Of a DNA stretch of 20,853 bases, positions 1 through 7,435 are shown piece after piece (within the stretch, counting starts at the first letter, position 1; each line of letters begins with the position of its first letter). The stretch is from Verrucomicrobiota bacterium. Lineage in GTDB: Bacteria; Verrucomicrobiota; Verrucomicrobiia; Verrucomicrobiales; DEV007. A model generated the notes under the pieces. It searched no databases. It was not told the origin of the DNA and was given only the letters and a program-made list of their open reading frames with translations. Position numbers and translations under genes: made by a program. The stretch spans positions 1 through 20,853 of the forward strand of contig JAHDCN010000023.1 in the NCBI GenBank assembly GCA_020629815.1. The letters run 5' to 3'.

Positions 1-48
1 GGCGGCCGCGGACTTTTCCAGAATGGAGATCAGTTTTTCGAGCATCAT
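1..48 (-). CDS. possible 5' end of a leftward gene, cut by the window edge
   Basis: Reading the minus strand from an ATG at 48 gives MMLEKLISILEKSAAA, a plausible amphipathic helical N-terminus that runs off the left edge without a stop. The same frame stays open upstream of the ATG for at least 190 bases, so the true start could lie further right, although that would overlap the divergent lipoprotein gene. No Shine-Dalgarno-like sequence precedes the ATG. I do not recognise the protein family. If real, it would be divergent from the lipoprotein gene at 145. Confidence 0.3.
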   Translation of the reverse strand, partial: MMLEKLISILEKSAAA

Positions 49-144
49 CGTGGGGCCGATATGCTCGGTTGGATTCGGGGTATAGTCAATGTTTTGGGCG
101 CTGAAGCTTGCTTCGGTTTTAGATTGAGCGAATGGTCTCCTGTA

Positions 145-939
145 ATGAGTTGTCGCGCATTTACCGTTCTGTTTGCCGTATTCCTGGTTTCGGCTTGCGG
201 AAAATCTCCTGAATCGAATGATTTGAAGCCTCTTCGAGTGGGTATGGAGCTGGCTTACGCACCGTTCGAGATGCGTGATACTAACAACCAGCCAGACGGT
301 ATCAGTGTGCGTATGTCGGAGGATTTGGCTGAATACCTGGGGCGGCCGGTCGAGATTGTAGATGTGGAATGGAACGGCATTATTCCGGCGCTTAAGTCAG
401 GCAAGATCGACCTGATTATCGCCTCTATGACGGTTACTGAGAAGCGGGCCCGGCAGATTGATTTTTCTGATGGCTATGTCACCAACGGCCTTTGCATGCT
501 GGTGGGAAAAGATTCGACCATCCAATCAGCAGACGATTTGAAAAAGGGAAAACCGAAGCTGGCGGTCAAGCTCTCAACGACTGGCCACCTTTGGGCAAAA
601 GAGCATCTCCCTGAAGCGGAATTAATTGTTCTCGATGAAGCGGCGACCTGTGTTCTCGAAGTCGTTCAGGGCAAGGCGGATGCGTTCATTTACGATCAAA
701 TCTCAATTTATCGACACTGGAAAAACCACGAGGACAAGACTCGCCCGATTCTGCAGCCGATTCGCGAGGAAACGTGGGCAGTCGGGATCAAGAAAGGTAA
801 CGATGACTTACGCAATGAAGTGAATGCCTTCCTTCACCAATATCGCGAGCAGGGCAGGTTCGACCAGCTTGCCGAACGCTATATGTCAGAAGAGAAATCG
901 GCCTTTGAAAAGCTGGGAGTGCCTTTCATTTTTCACTAG
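145..939 (+). CDS. polar amino-acid ABC transporter substrate-binding lipoprotein (SBP_bac_3 family)
   Basis: A 264-residue periplasmic solute-binding protein. I chose the ATG at 145 over the upstream in-frame ATG at 61 because it gives a clean lipoprotein signal peptide with lipobox V15-S16-A17-C18. The mature protein starts with the family pattern LRVGMELAYAPFEM, followed by a DGISVRMSEDLAEYLG helix, DLIIASMTVTEKRARQIDFS (the T-E-R/FS ligand-binding stretch) and KADAFIYDQ near the hinge return. The length is typical of family 3 binding proteins, which bind amino acids such as His, Arg or Gln. No permease or ATPase gene is adjacent, so it is an orphan here. Upstream, a small stem (CTGAAG/CTTCGG, 101-116) followed by TTTT may affect transcription. 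Specificity cannot be read from the sequence. Confidence 0.88.
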   Translation: MSCRAFTVLFAVFLVSACGKSPESNDLKPLRVGMELAYAPFEMRDTNNQPDGISVRMSEDLAEYLGRPVEIVDVEWNGIIPALKSGKIDLIIASMTVTEKRARQIDFSDGYVTNGLCMLVGKDSTIQSADDLKKGKPKLAVKLSTTGHLWAKEHLPEAELIVLDEAATCVLEVVQGKADAFIYDQISIYRHWKNHEDKTRPILQPIREETWAVGIKKGNDDLRNEVNAFLHQYREQGRFDQLAERYMSEEKSAFEKLGVPFIFH

Positions 940-981
940 CCGGAGAATACCACTTCGATCACCGAAATGGTCTAACTCCGG
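940..981. terminator. bidirectional stem-loop between convergent genes
   Basis: The hairpin begins one base after the lipoprotein stop and ends three bases beyond the stop of the response-regulator gene. The outer arms CCGGAG (940-945) and CTCCGG (976-981) pair perfectly. The inner arms ACCACTTCG (949-957) and CGAAATGGT (963-971) pair with one G-T wobble around a five-base loop. No clear T-run follows on either strand, so it is a terminator by position and strength rather than by the full intrinsic pattern. Confidence 0.6.
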
Positions 982-984
982 ATT

Positions 985-1425
985 CTACGCAGTTTCGCCC
1001 TCTTCACGAAGAACGTAGCGAATCTCAGAAGCCAATCGATCAGCGGTATAAGGCTTAGGCAGGATTCCAGCAAATCCGTGCTGGATCGCTGCAGCTCTGG
1101 CATTTTGCTCGAGATAGCCACTGCTTACAATTACTTTGGTTTCGTGATTGATCTGCTTCAACGCGATAGTTGCTTCAAGACCAGACATTCCTCCGGGTAG
1201 GGCAAGATCCATGACTACGATGTCATAGGGGGCTCCAAGTTGCGCAGCTCTCTTGAATTCCTCAAGAGCTTCCTCGCCGCTTCCAACGGTCTTAGCCTGA
1301 TGACCGAGACGTTTGACGATTGCAGATGCGAGCAATTGCATAGCCTGTTCGTCATCGACGATCAAGATACGGGTTGCGTTTGCTTCTGCGGGTGGGGTGG
1401 GGTTCTTTTTGATAACAATGCTCAT
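985..1425 (-). CDS. stand-alone response-regulator receiver (REC) domain protein
   Basis: A 146-residue protein consisting of one CheY-like receiver domain after a Pro/Ala-rich N-terminal tail of about 18 residues. The acidic pair D24-D25 follows strand 1 (ILIVDDE), the phospho-acceptor is D73 in VVMDLALPGG, the Ser switch is S101/S102 in VIVSSGY, and the conserved Lys is K124 in ILPKPY. There is no output domain, so it should signal through protein contacts. The D-L-x-x-P-G-G loop resembles receivers paired with hybrid histidine kinases. It lies 36 bases after pilB on the same strand and ends at the shared terminator, so it is probably the last gene of the pilus operon. A role in controlling the pilus motor or switching is inference. 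The leader lacks a Shine-Dalgarno sequence. Confidence 0.88.
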   Translation of the reverse strand: MSIVIKKNPTPPAEANATRILIVDDEQAMQLLASAIVKRLGHQAKTVGSGEEALEEFKRAAQLGAPYDIVVMDLALPGGMSGLEATIALKQINHETKVIVSSGYLEQNARAAAIQHGFAGILPKPYTADRLASEIRYVLREEGETA

Positions 1426-1461
1426 TGAATTGTCAGGTGTTGTTGGAAAATTGTATCACAA

Positions 1462-3648
1462 TTAGAATGCGGTGTAACTCACTTTACTGATTTCCTCCAT
1501 AGTTGTGTTGCCAGCAAGAACGTGAGTCAGGCCTTCCTGGTAAAGGGTTTGAAACCCGGTTTTCAGCGCGGCTTTCCGGAGCTCAGATTGCGGAGCCTGC
1601 TCTTCGATAAGATCAGCGATCTCGGAGTTGATTTCGCACATTTCCATGAGTGCCACTCGACCGCTATAGCCAGAGCCCTGACATTCAGGACATCCAGTAG
1701 CCTGATAAACACGCTCATTAGCGTTTTGGGGAATTACTCCCTGGCGTTGGAAAATAGCCTGTAGTTCCGGAGTCCAATCGACTGGCCGCTTGCAATAGGT
1801 GCAAAGTTTTCGGACCAGCCGCTGTGCTTCCGATAAGGCAAGGGAATCTCCAACCAGGTGAGGTTCCACACCCATGGAAAGCAGACGGGAAACTGCACGC
1901 AAGGAATCGTTGGCATGCAATGTGGTCAGAACTAAATGACCCGTGAGAGCTGCATTGATAGCTGAGTTTGCGGTTTCCTCATCACGACACTCACCGATCA
2001 GAATAACATCCGGGTCGGAACGAAGGAGAGCCCGAAGACCGGCACCGAAAGTCAATTCGTGAGTTGGGTCTGTTTGGGTTTGGTTAATCCCTTCGATTTC
2101 GTATTCAATTGGATCCTCAATCGTGTGAATGTTGATGCCTTCTTCATTTACACTGTTGATCAGCGCGTAAAGGGTCGTGGTCTTACCGGATCCAGTAGGT
2201 CCAGTAATCAGAACCAGCCCCTGGTCGCGGCCCATCACCCTTTTCACGAGTGTGTTTTGACGGCGATTGAGATTGAGTTGTGAGAGCTCCTTCAGGCCAT
2301 CCTGCTTATCGAGGAAACGCATGATGATTTTTTGCATCTCATTTCGACAGGGCACAGCGGCAACACGACAGTCAACCCGGCGCTGGCCAATAGCCATAGC
2401 AAAGCGGCCATCGAGCGCTTCCTGACGGGATTGGCTCATATTCGAGTAGTTTTTGATCAGCGCGATGAAACGCTGCATCATATCCTCGGGAGCTGTGTAA
2501 ATTGTCCGGAGCTTGCCGTCGATTCGAGCGCGGAAGCGAACGACGTTGTAAAATTTCTCCAAATGAAGGTCAGACGCCCGGGCATTGATAGCGGTGTAGA
2601 GAACCCATTGAATCAACTCTTCCGGAGTATGATTGAGGTTCTTTGGATTCACTTCCGCGATATCCTCTGGTTCGATCTCTACTAGACTCTCGGAATCGGA
2701 AATACTCAGGGTGGATTTCTCGATTTCGATACCGGCATTGTCAGCTGCACCGGTATTGCAGCGGCTAATAGCGCTTCTGATTACTCTTTCATCAGCGAGA
2801 ACATGAACGAATTCCAAAGGGTCATTTCCCTGTGACAGCCACTCATCTTCAAAAGCATAGTTGCTCTCAGATGCAGAAAGAAGGTATACCTTGTGTTCAC
2901 CAATATATACTGGATACACAGCGTGTTTCTCCATGAGAGGAACCGGGAACTGCTCCTGACGCTGTGCTTCCTCCGGGTTGAAACAAAGGAGTGACGGGCC
3001 CTGGAGAATGTAGGAGAGGGCTACACCAAGTGACGGCTGAATTGAGTTGAATCCGGCAAAATTGACAAAGCCCTCTTTCTCAACGATTTCGCCGTGAAGC
3101 ATTTGCAGTCGCTCTTTTTCTTTATCGTCGAAGGGATAATTTGCCAGCAACCATTCAAAGGCAGCTTCGAAATCGCCGGGTGGCAACTTTGGAGACTGCA
3201 GGGCCTCCATGGGATTGTCTTTTGGGAGAGGGGAATTCGAAAGACGCATTACCAGGTCTTTGCGAATCTTTTCGTATTGCTCTTCGGAAATCACCACACG
3301 AATTGCGAAGGGCGATGGAACACCCCACATATCTTCCGACTTGGGCGCGTGATGGGCAAAAATAATCGATGGTCCGAGGGTTGTGATCGGCAGCCATGGG
3401 CTGTCGGTTCGAGGAAAGCGACCAAGCTTACGAAGAATATTCTCTGCTTCCACTGAACAGTTTTCGCGGGGTAGCTCAACGGGAAGAATGCCGAACTGAA
3501 CAGCGGATCCCTCCAGGGACATCAGCCCTCCGAGGGCGTCGGCGAAGTTCATTGCACTGCCAACCTGGAGTAGGGAACTCATTGGGTCGGCAGCACCTGT
3601 CTCCGCGCTGGATGAAGCGCCGGGAGGCTCTGCGATTGCTTGACTCAT
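1462..3648 (-). CDS. pilB: PilB/GspE-family type IV pilus extension ATPase
   Basis: A 728-residue cytoplasmic hexameric ATPase that drives pilin polymerisation. The C-terminal half is canonical: the N2 domain begins near residue 340 (TPEELIQWVLYTAINARASD), Walker A is GPTGSGKTTT (483-492), the Asp box is IHTIEDPIEYE (507-517), Walker B is DPDVILIGE (545-553), and the His box is TGHLVLTTLHAND (569-581). A tetracysteine zinc site is present as C616-x2-C619 and C653-x2-C656, typical of PilB/GspE and absent from PilT. Residues 1-330 are divergent; 160-296 only loosely resemble a GspE_N domain, and a classical c-di-GMP-binding MshEN motif is not obvious. The gene follows four prepilin genes after an 85-base gap and precedes the REC gene. 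PilT encoded at the other end of the operon supports a pilus rather than T2SS role. Confidence 0.93.
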   Translation of the reverse strand: MSQAIAEPPGASSSAETGAADPMSSLLQVGSAMNFADALGGLMSLEGSAVQFGILPVELPRENCSVEAENILRKLGRFPRTDSPWLPITTLGPSIIFAHHAPKSEDMWGVPSPFAIRVVISEEQYEKIRKDLVMRLSNSPLPKDNPMEALQSPKLPPGDFEAAFEWLLANYPFDDKEKERLQMLHGEIVEKEGFVNFAGFNSIQPSLGVALSYILQGPSLLCFNPEEAQRQEQFPVPLMEKHAVYPVYIGEHKVYLLSASESNYAFEDEWLSQGNDPLEFVHVLADERVIRSAISRCNTGAADNAGIEIEKSTLSISDSESLVEIEPEDIAEVNPKNLNHTPEELIQWVLYTAINARASDLHLEKFYNVVRFRARIDGKLRTIYTAPEDMMQRFIALIKNYSNMSQSRQEALDGRFAMAIGQRRVDCRVAAVPCRNEMQKIIMRFLDKQDGLKELSQLNLNRRQNTLVKRVMGRDQGLVLITGPTGSGKTTTLYALINSVNEEGINIHTIEDPIEYEIEGINQTQTDPTHELTFGAGLRALLRSDPDVILIGECRDEETANSAINAALTGHLVLTTLHANDSLRAVSRLLSMGVEPHLVGDSLALSEAQRLVRKLCTYCKRPVDWTPELQAIFQRQGVIPQNANERVYQATGCPECQGSGYSGRVALMEMCEINSEIADLIEEQAPQSELRKAALKTGFQTLYQEGLTHVLAGNTTMEEISKVSYTAF

Positions 3649-3733
3649 GTGGTGGTAAAATGGTGAAGAGAGTGGATGTCTCTAAAATGAAAGATGCTTT
3701 GGATGGTGGGTGCGGGAAGGGAATGGGGAGGGA

Positions 3734-4237
3734 TTAGTAGGAAACCGGGAGTGTATAACCCGGCGGAAATGCTCGCGGTGTGCCGAGGTCAGAGCCATCG
3801 AAAACGATCAGCAGGCCGGCCCCGGTATCGTCTGGCCGAAGAAGTTTCCAGGATGATCCGGTCCATTGAGCCCGATAGTCGGTTGTGGCACTGGACGCGG
3901 CCGGGATCCAGTTGGGATTCATGAACGGTCCTTTCGGGATCAGTTCCAGCTCGGCTGTTGCCTGATATTGCAGTGCCATCAGAATAACTTCTTCGTCACT
4001 GGCTGAATTGGGAAGGCCCTGCAAAAATAGATCATTGTTTGCGTGACTGAATTCCCGTGTAGCCTTGTTCAAAGTCGAAATCAGATTCGATGCAACCGTA
4101 TCACGGGAACCTTCGATAACATTTCCGAATGTAGACATTCCAATGGCGGTTAGGATTCCCAGGACCGCAACAGTTACAATGACTTCAACCAAGGAAAATC
4201 CACTATTTCGAGGAGATATACCTATGCTGTTTTTCAT
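3734..4237 (-). CDS. type IV prepilin / pseudopilin-like protein
   Basis: A 167-residue protein with a class III signal peptide: a 13-residue leader ending in Gly, then FSLVEVIVTVAVLGILTAIG, with mature F1 at residue 14 and E5 at residue 18. The hydrophobic helix covers residues 14-36. The rest is a small globular domain with a helical continuation (NLISTLNKATREFSHANN) followed by a Trp-containing beta region and an Asp-rich stretch RPDDTGAGLLIVFDG near the C-terminus. There are no cysteines for a disulfide-bonded D-loop. It is the last of four consecutive small prepilin genes, 21 bases after the previous one. It is a minor pilin or alternative shaft subunit; which of these cannot be decided from sequence alone. 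Confidence 0.85.
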   Translation of the reverse strand: MKNSIGISPRNSGFSLVEVIVTVAVLGILTAIGMSTFGNVIEGSRDTVASNLISTLNKATREFSHANNDLFLQGLPNSASDEEVILMALQYQATAELELIPKGPFMNPNWIPAASSATTDYRAQWTGSSWKLLRPDDTGAGLLIVFDGSDLGTPRAFPPGYTLPVSY

Positions 4238-4258
4238 GGATGGATGCAGAAGAGGATA

Positions 4259-4657
4259 TTAGTAAATAATAGGAACTGGTGTTGCACCGGTCTGATCAGA
4301 AAGAGCAGTCTTGGTCAGAGTTCTCAGGTCAGGTGGCAAAGTCATTGAATAGCCAGCCGGTGTGAACTCGAGGAACGTTGCAGGAGCAAAGGAAATATAA
4401 GGAGATAGCAAAACGTAACGCTCCTGATCATTCGTTGTGGAAGCCCACTCCGTTTCCGCGGCGTCGCGTCCGTTTGTTTGCATGTAGGCAACGATTGCCA
4501 TGTTTACGGACTCCGCGCGGGAGATTGCCAGGTTCCTTTCGGAGTCCCGCTTGATCGCAACAATGTTTGGAATCGCAAGGAAGGCGATGATTCCAATGAT
4601 ACCAACTGCTGCCAGAACCTCTACCAGAGAGAAGGCGGATTTTTTGTGAGATTTCAT
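4259..4657 (-). CDS. type IV prepilin-like protein, Ala at cleavage position -1
   Basis: A 132-residue prepilin with a short eight-residue leader (MKSHKKSA) followed by FSLVEVLAAVGIIGIIAFLA, with E5 at residue 13. The residue before the cleavage site is Ala instead of the usual Gly. The mature part continues as a long helix (AISRAESVNMAIVAYMQTNG) in the GspG/PulG style, then a short globular part ending LSDQTGATPVPIIY. The D-Q-T-G-A string also occurs in the probable major pilin (5197-5595), suggesting a shared C-terminal loop or common ancestry. It has no cysteines. It sits in a run of four prepilin genes with 21-base spacers on both sides and is probably a minor pilin. Confidence 0.86.
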   Translation of the reverse strand: MKSHKKSAFSLVEVLAAVGIIGIIAFLAIPNIVAIKRDSERNLAISRAESVNMAIVAYMQTNGRDAAETEWASTTNDQERYVLLSPYISFAPATFLEFTPAGYSMTLPPDLRTLTKTALSDQTGATPVPIIY

Positions 4658-4678
4658 GTTTTGTCTTGGGATAAAAGG

Positions 4679-5113
4679 TTAAGGGGTGTCAATGAGCTCT
4701 ACTTTGGGATAAGAAGAGGCTGCCCACTGAGGAAGTTGGATCTGCTGACCTACTTTTCGAAGTGCAGTAGTGAGAAGGTCACCGTTGGGAGATGAGTTTG
4801 CGGTAATGTGATCAGCAGTGGAGTCATCGAGATATCCTCTTACCAGATTGAATCGAGCCATGCTGGTTGTTTGCCCATTGTAGGTCTGCTGGGCGGTAGC
4901 TAAGCCACTGACTGCTGATTGAGAGGTCACCCAGGCATTCACAGCATTTTGAATCGAAGCTTGCTGTTGGCGGGCGATTACCCGGCGTGTGTCCTGTGCC
5001 GCGCCGGAGAAAGAGGAAATTACCAGGGCCGACATAATCCCGATCACCGTGATTACGATGAGAAGTTCAACGATCGTAAAGGCCTGGCGCTTTGTGGTGT
5101 GGGAAAGGTTCAT
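4679..5113 (-). CDS. type IV prepilin-like protein, Ala at cleavage position -1
   Basis: A 144-residue prepilin. The leader MNLSHTTKRQA is followed by FTIVELLIVITVIGIMSALV, placing mature F1 at residue 12 and E5 at residue 16; the -1 residue is Ala. The long N-terminal helix continues through DTRRVIARQQQASIQNAVNA and the globular part is rich in Ser, Thr and Gln, ending KVELIDTP. It has no cysteines and lacks the D-Q-T-G-A motif of two neighbours. It is separated from the upstream major-pilin gene by an 83-base spacer that contains a strong stem-loop, so its expression may be lower than that of the major pilin. It is probably a minor pilin. Confidence 0.86.
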   Translation of the reverse strand: MNLSHTTKRQAFTIVELLIVITVIGIMSALVISSFSGAAQDTRRVIARQQQASIQNAVNAWVTSQSAVSGLATAQQTYNGQTTSMARFNLVRGYLDDSTADHITANSSPNGDLLTTALRKVGQQIQLPQWAASSYPKVELIDTP

Positions 5114-5147
5114 AGAGTGAAGGGTAGAAGAGTGTGAAAGGGGAAAG

Positions 5148-5181
5148 GAGAACCAGCCCGCAGTTGTGCGGGCCGGCTCTC
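5148..5181 (-). terminator. strong intra-operon stem-loop after the major pilin gene
   Basis: Two 15-base arms (5148-5162 and 5167-5181) pair without gaps, including two G-T wobbles, around the four-base loop CAAC on the minus strand. The hairpin starts 15 bases after the pilin stop codon. It is followed on the minus strand by a pyrimidine-rich stretch without a run of U, so full intrinsic termination is unlikely. A partial terminator or a 3' mRNA-stabilising structure that favours pilin over the downstream minor pilins is a reasonable inference. Confidence 0.6.
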
Positions 5182-5196
5182 GTAATTAAATCCGGA

Positions 5197-5595
5197 TTAG
5201 TTAGCGGAACCGGTGTACTGCATCATACCGTTAGCGATAGTAAGGTATTGAGCTGCACCAGTTTGGTCGTTAGCAGTAAGACCAGGTACTGAGAATACAG
5301 TTCCGTTGAAAGGGCTGGAAGTGTCAGTGATTTGAACAGCGCCGCCTACAAGATCACCAACGATGTTGGCAACAGCAGTCTCGTCTGTCCAGTTGTCGAA
5401 GCCAGCAGCTTCAGCAGAAGCATAAACAGAAGCAAGGTTCTGTGCATTGCGGCGGTCTTTCGCATCCTGAGCAGAAGCGTTGATGTTACCGATGTTAGGA
5501 ACAGCGATAGCAGCAATGATTCCAATCACAGCGATCACGACAAGCATTTCTACAAGGCTGAAACCAGCTTTGAGGTTGTGTTTCGATACTTTCAT
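5197..5595 (-). CDS. type IV prepilin, probable major pilin
   Basis: A 132-residue prepilin. The ATG at 5595 was chosen because it gives an 11-residue basic leader MKVSKHNLKAG, cleavage after Gly, then FSLVEMLVVIAVIGIIAAIA with E5 at residue 16. The upstream in-frame ATG (5676) would lie over the -10 element of the promoter described below. The helix continues into KDRRNAQNLASVYASAEAAG, a pattern seen in GspG-like pilins, and the globular part ends with DQTGAAQYLTIANGMMQYTG. It has no cysteines. Reasons to call it the major pilin: it has its own strong promoter, an A-rich unstructured leader (5596-5634), a stem-loop directly after the stop, the small size of a shaft subunit, and Gly at -1. 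It would be assembled by PilB on PilC and retracted by PilT. Confidence 0.88.
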   Translation of the reverse strand: MKVSKHNLKAGFSLVEMLVVIAVIGIIAAIAVPNIGNINASAQDAKDRRNAQNLASVYASAEAAGFDNWTDETAVANIVGDLVGGAVQITDTSSPFNGTVFSVPGLTANDQTGAAQYLTIANGMMQYTGSAN

Positions 5596-5674
5596 AGTTG
5601 TTGTTTTTGTTTTTTCTTTGGTTTTGTTTTTTAAAATGAGAACAATGCCCAAGAGGGGTTGGTCCTCAAAATAC

Positions 5675-5703
5675 AATATAATTAATAATTACTATAATTG
5701 CAA
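5675..5703 (-). promoter_or_regulatory. sigma70-like promoter of the major pilin gene
   Basis: On the minus strand, TTGCAA (5698-5703) and TATATT (5675-5680) are separated by exactly 17 bases within a very AT-rich stretch. The predicted start point near 5668 gives a leader of about 70 bases ahead of the ATG at 5595. The second half of the leader is almost only A and C. This 169-base gap (5596-5764) is the longest inside the operon, which supports an internal promoter. Confidence 0.6.
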
Positions 5704-5764
5704 TAATTAATAAGGGGCTTTTGTAAGGGTTTTCTCGTTTTTGCGAAATTGCGCCTCTGTTGCG

Positions 5765-6991
5765 TTATTTCTTCTTCAGAAGGGCATCTCCGAGTGAGAA
5801 GACGGGAGCGTAGATTGCGTAGATCAGAAATCCGACCATGGTTCCCAGGATAATAATCGTGAAGGGCTCGATCAGCTTGTCGATTTGGTTGGCAGCCGTA
5901 TCCAGTTCGTCTTCGTAATCTTCTGCAATTTCATTGAGCAGCTCAGTTCCTGAACCAGTCTCGGCAGCGACTTCCATGAAGCCGCAGATCATTCGACCGT
6001 CGTCACCCAGGAGGTGTGACTCGATCAGGAAGGCATCAGGCAGGGTCGTTCCTCCCAGAATGTGATCCCGGACACGGTTAAAGAACTCCTTGTATTGAAA
6101 GTGCCATGCTGTCTCAGCGGTAATTTCCAATGCAGTAGAAAGGCGAACATTCGCTTCGATTAGAAGAGCCAGAGTACGAAATCCAACAGCTGCTGCTGAT
6201 TTCCGAACCAGGTTGGAAATAATAGGCAGCTTAAGGAACAGCTGTTGAACCGGTCTCATCCGTGAAATTTTTCCCCAGTTTTTAAAGAAAAGGATAATCG
6301 CCAGTACTGGGATAGCTACCAACCACGGCTGCTTGAGCAGCACGTTGGAAAAAGTCATCATCATTTTCGTAGCAGCCGGAAGCTCGGTATCCAGTGATGT
6401 ATAGAGCTTTGTCATCGCTGGAACGAGAGTGAAGCTCATGGTAATCACAACGCCGATACCGAGTGTGATCACGACTCCGGGATAGATCATTCCGGATTTC
6501 AGCTTCTTGAGAATCCGTGATGTTTTCTTTTGGCTTGATCCGACCCGGCGGAAGATCTCGGGAAGGCGGCCCGACTCTTCGCCCGCGCGAATCAATGCGA
6601 TGAGATCCGGAGTGAAAAGGGTGTGATGCTTTTTCATCGCATCACTCATTTTTTCGCCCTGCTGCAGGTCCTCAGCAACTTCAGCGATCACGCCCCGGAA
6701 TTTCGAAGTCTTCACCCGGTTTGCCTGGAGCTTGAAACTCTTGATGATTGGAATATTTCGATCCAGGCACTTTGCCAATCCGTTGAAAAGAGCAACGCGA
6801 TCTTCGAGAGGCTTCTTCTTAGATGTGAGCCTTTGAATCGATTCGTCCAGACCGGTAATGTCACTGACTTTCGCGTTTTCTACCGGTGTTTTACCAGCGC
6901 CAACAAGAGCTTTCTCATCGGTAGTGGTGTCAACAACAGTATGTGTCTTCCGGTTTGTGTGGATATTGGTTAGGGTAACTTTCTTAAGCAT
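5765..6991 (-). CDS. pilC: PilC/GspF-family inner-membrane platform protein
   Basis: A 408-residue inner-membrane protein that links the ATPase to the growing pilus base. Two T2SSF-type helical domains are visible: the first at about residues 62-185 (LEDRVALFNGLAKCLDRNIP to IRAGEESGRLPEIFRR) and the second at about 265-385 (FRTLALLIEANVRLSTALEI to FMEVAAETGSGTELLNEIAE). Transmembrane segments are at about 168-190, 222-238 and 373-398. The size matches PilC/GspF proteins of about 400 residues. The first 60 residues are polar and weakly conserved. The gene lies between the PilV-like minor pilin (26-base spacer) and the major pilin promoter region. Confidence 0.93.
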   Translation of the reverse strand: MLKKVTLTNIHTNRKTHTVVDTTTDEKALVGAGKTPVENAKVSDITGLDESIQRLTSKKKPLEDRVALFNGLAKCLDRNIPIIKSFKLQANRVKTSKFRGVIAEVAEDLQQGEKMSDAMKKHHTLFTPDLIALIRAGEESGRLPEIFRRVGSSQKKTSRILKKLKSGMIYPGVVITLGIGVVITMSFTLVPAMTKLYTSLDTELPAATKMMMTFSNVLLKQPWLVAIPVLAIILFFKNWGKISRMRPVQQLFLKLPIISNLVRKSAAAVGFRTLALLIEANVRLSTALEITAETAWHFQYKEFFNRVRDHILGGTTLPDAFLIESHLLGDDGRMICGFMEVAAETGSGTELLNEIAEDYEDELDTAANQIDKLIEPFTIIILGTMVGFLIYAIYAPVFSLGDALLKKK

Positions 6992-7017
6992 GGTGGTGAG
7001 GACGGTGAAAGTGTGTA

Positions 7018-7416
7018 CTAATAAGTAGGCTCGAGAGCCTGAACGGTGAGGGTGCGGGTATCAGCCTGATCGCGATTAACCTGAAAGGTTACTGTGAAGG
7101 CTGTGCCCGGAAAGGTAAGAGAATTTGTTGTGTCATTGACCAGCAGCGGCTGGGTAGTGAGCGAGTTGATAATCGAATCAGATGGTAGCAAAGGAGCCAC
7201 ATCATCCGCCGGAACACCCAATTGATATAGAGCAACTGCTGTATCGATATAGTTTTGTGCCCGTGCTGTGTTCTCATTGATCTCCTCCTGTTTCAGAAGA
7301 GAAAGTGACATGGTAGCGGCGGCGCTGATACCGATCATCAAGACGGCACTGCCAACGAGTGCTTCAATCAGGGTGTAGGCCCGATTTGATAGATTCTTCA
7401 GTTTTGTGTGTTTCAT
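7018..7416 (-). CDS. PilV/GspI-like minor prepilin
   Basis: A 132-residue prepilin-like protein. The ATG at 7416 was chosen over the ATG at 7455, because the latter would overlap the upstream gene and put 13 extra residues before the leader. The leader MKHTKLKNLSNRA ends in Ala, and the mature protein begins YTLIEALVGSAVLMIGISAA with E5 at residue 18. Y-T-L-I-E-A-L-V is characteristic of PilV/GspI-type minor pilins. The helix carries EEINENTARAQNYIDTAVAL, and the beta-rich C-terminal part ends RTLTVQALEPTY. Its position after PilW- and PilX-like genes reproduces the usual grouping of minor pilins that prime assembly. The specific PilV assignment rests on the N-terminus and on gene order. Confidence 0.82.
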   Translation of the reverse strand: MKHTKLKNLSNRAYTLIEALVGSAVLMIGISAAATMSLSLLKQEEINENTARAQNYIDTAVALYQLGVPADDVAPLLPSDSIINSLTTQPLLVNDTTNSLTFPGTAFTVTFQVNRDQADTRTLTVQALEPTY

Positions 7417-7435
7417 AAACAGAGGGAGTAGAGGA

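Noticed and set aside
101..120. Small hairpin plus TTTT upstream of the lipoprotein gene as an attenuator
   Set aside because: The stem has only six pairs with one wobble and the T-run is four bases; this is too weak to list as a separate element.
5596..5676. N-terminal extension of the major pilin from the ATG at 5676
   Set aside because: It would place 27 residues before the basic leader and lies within the predicted promoter, so it would not be transcribed.
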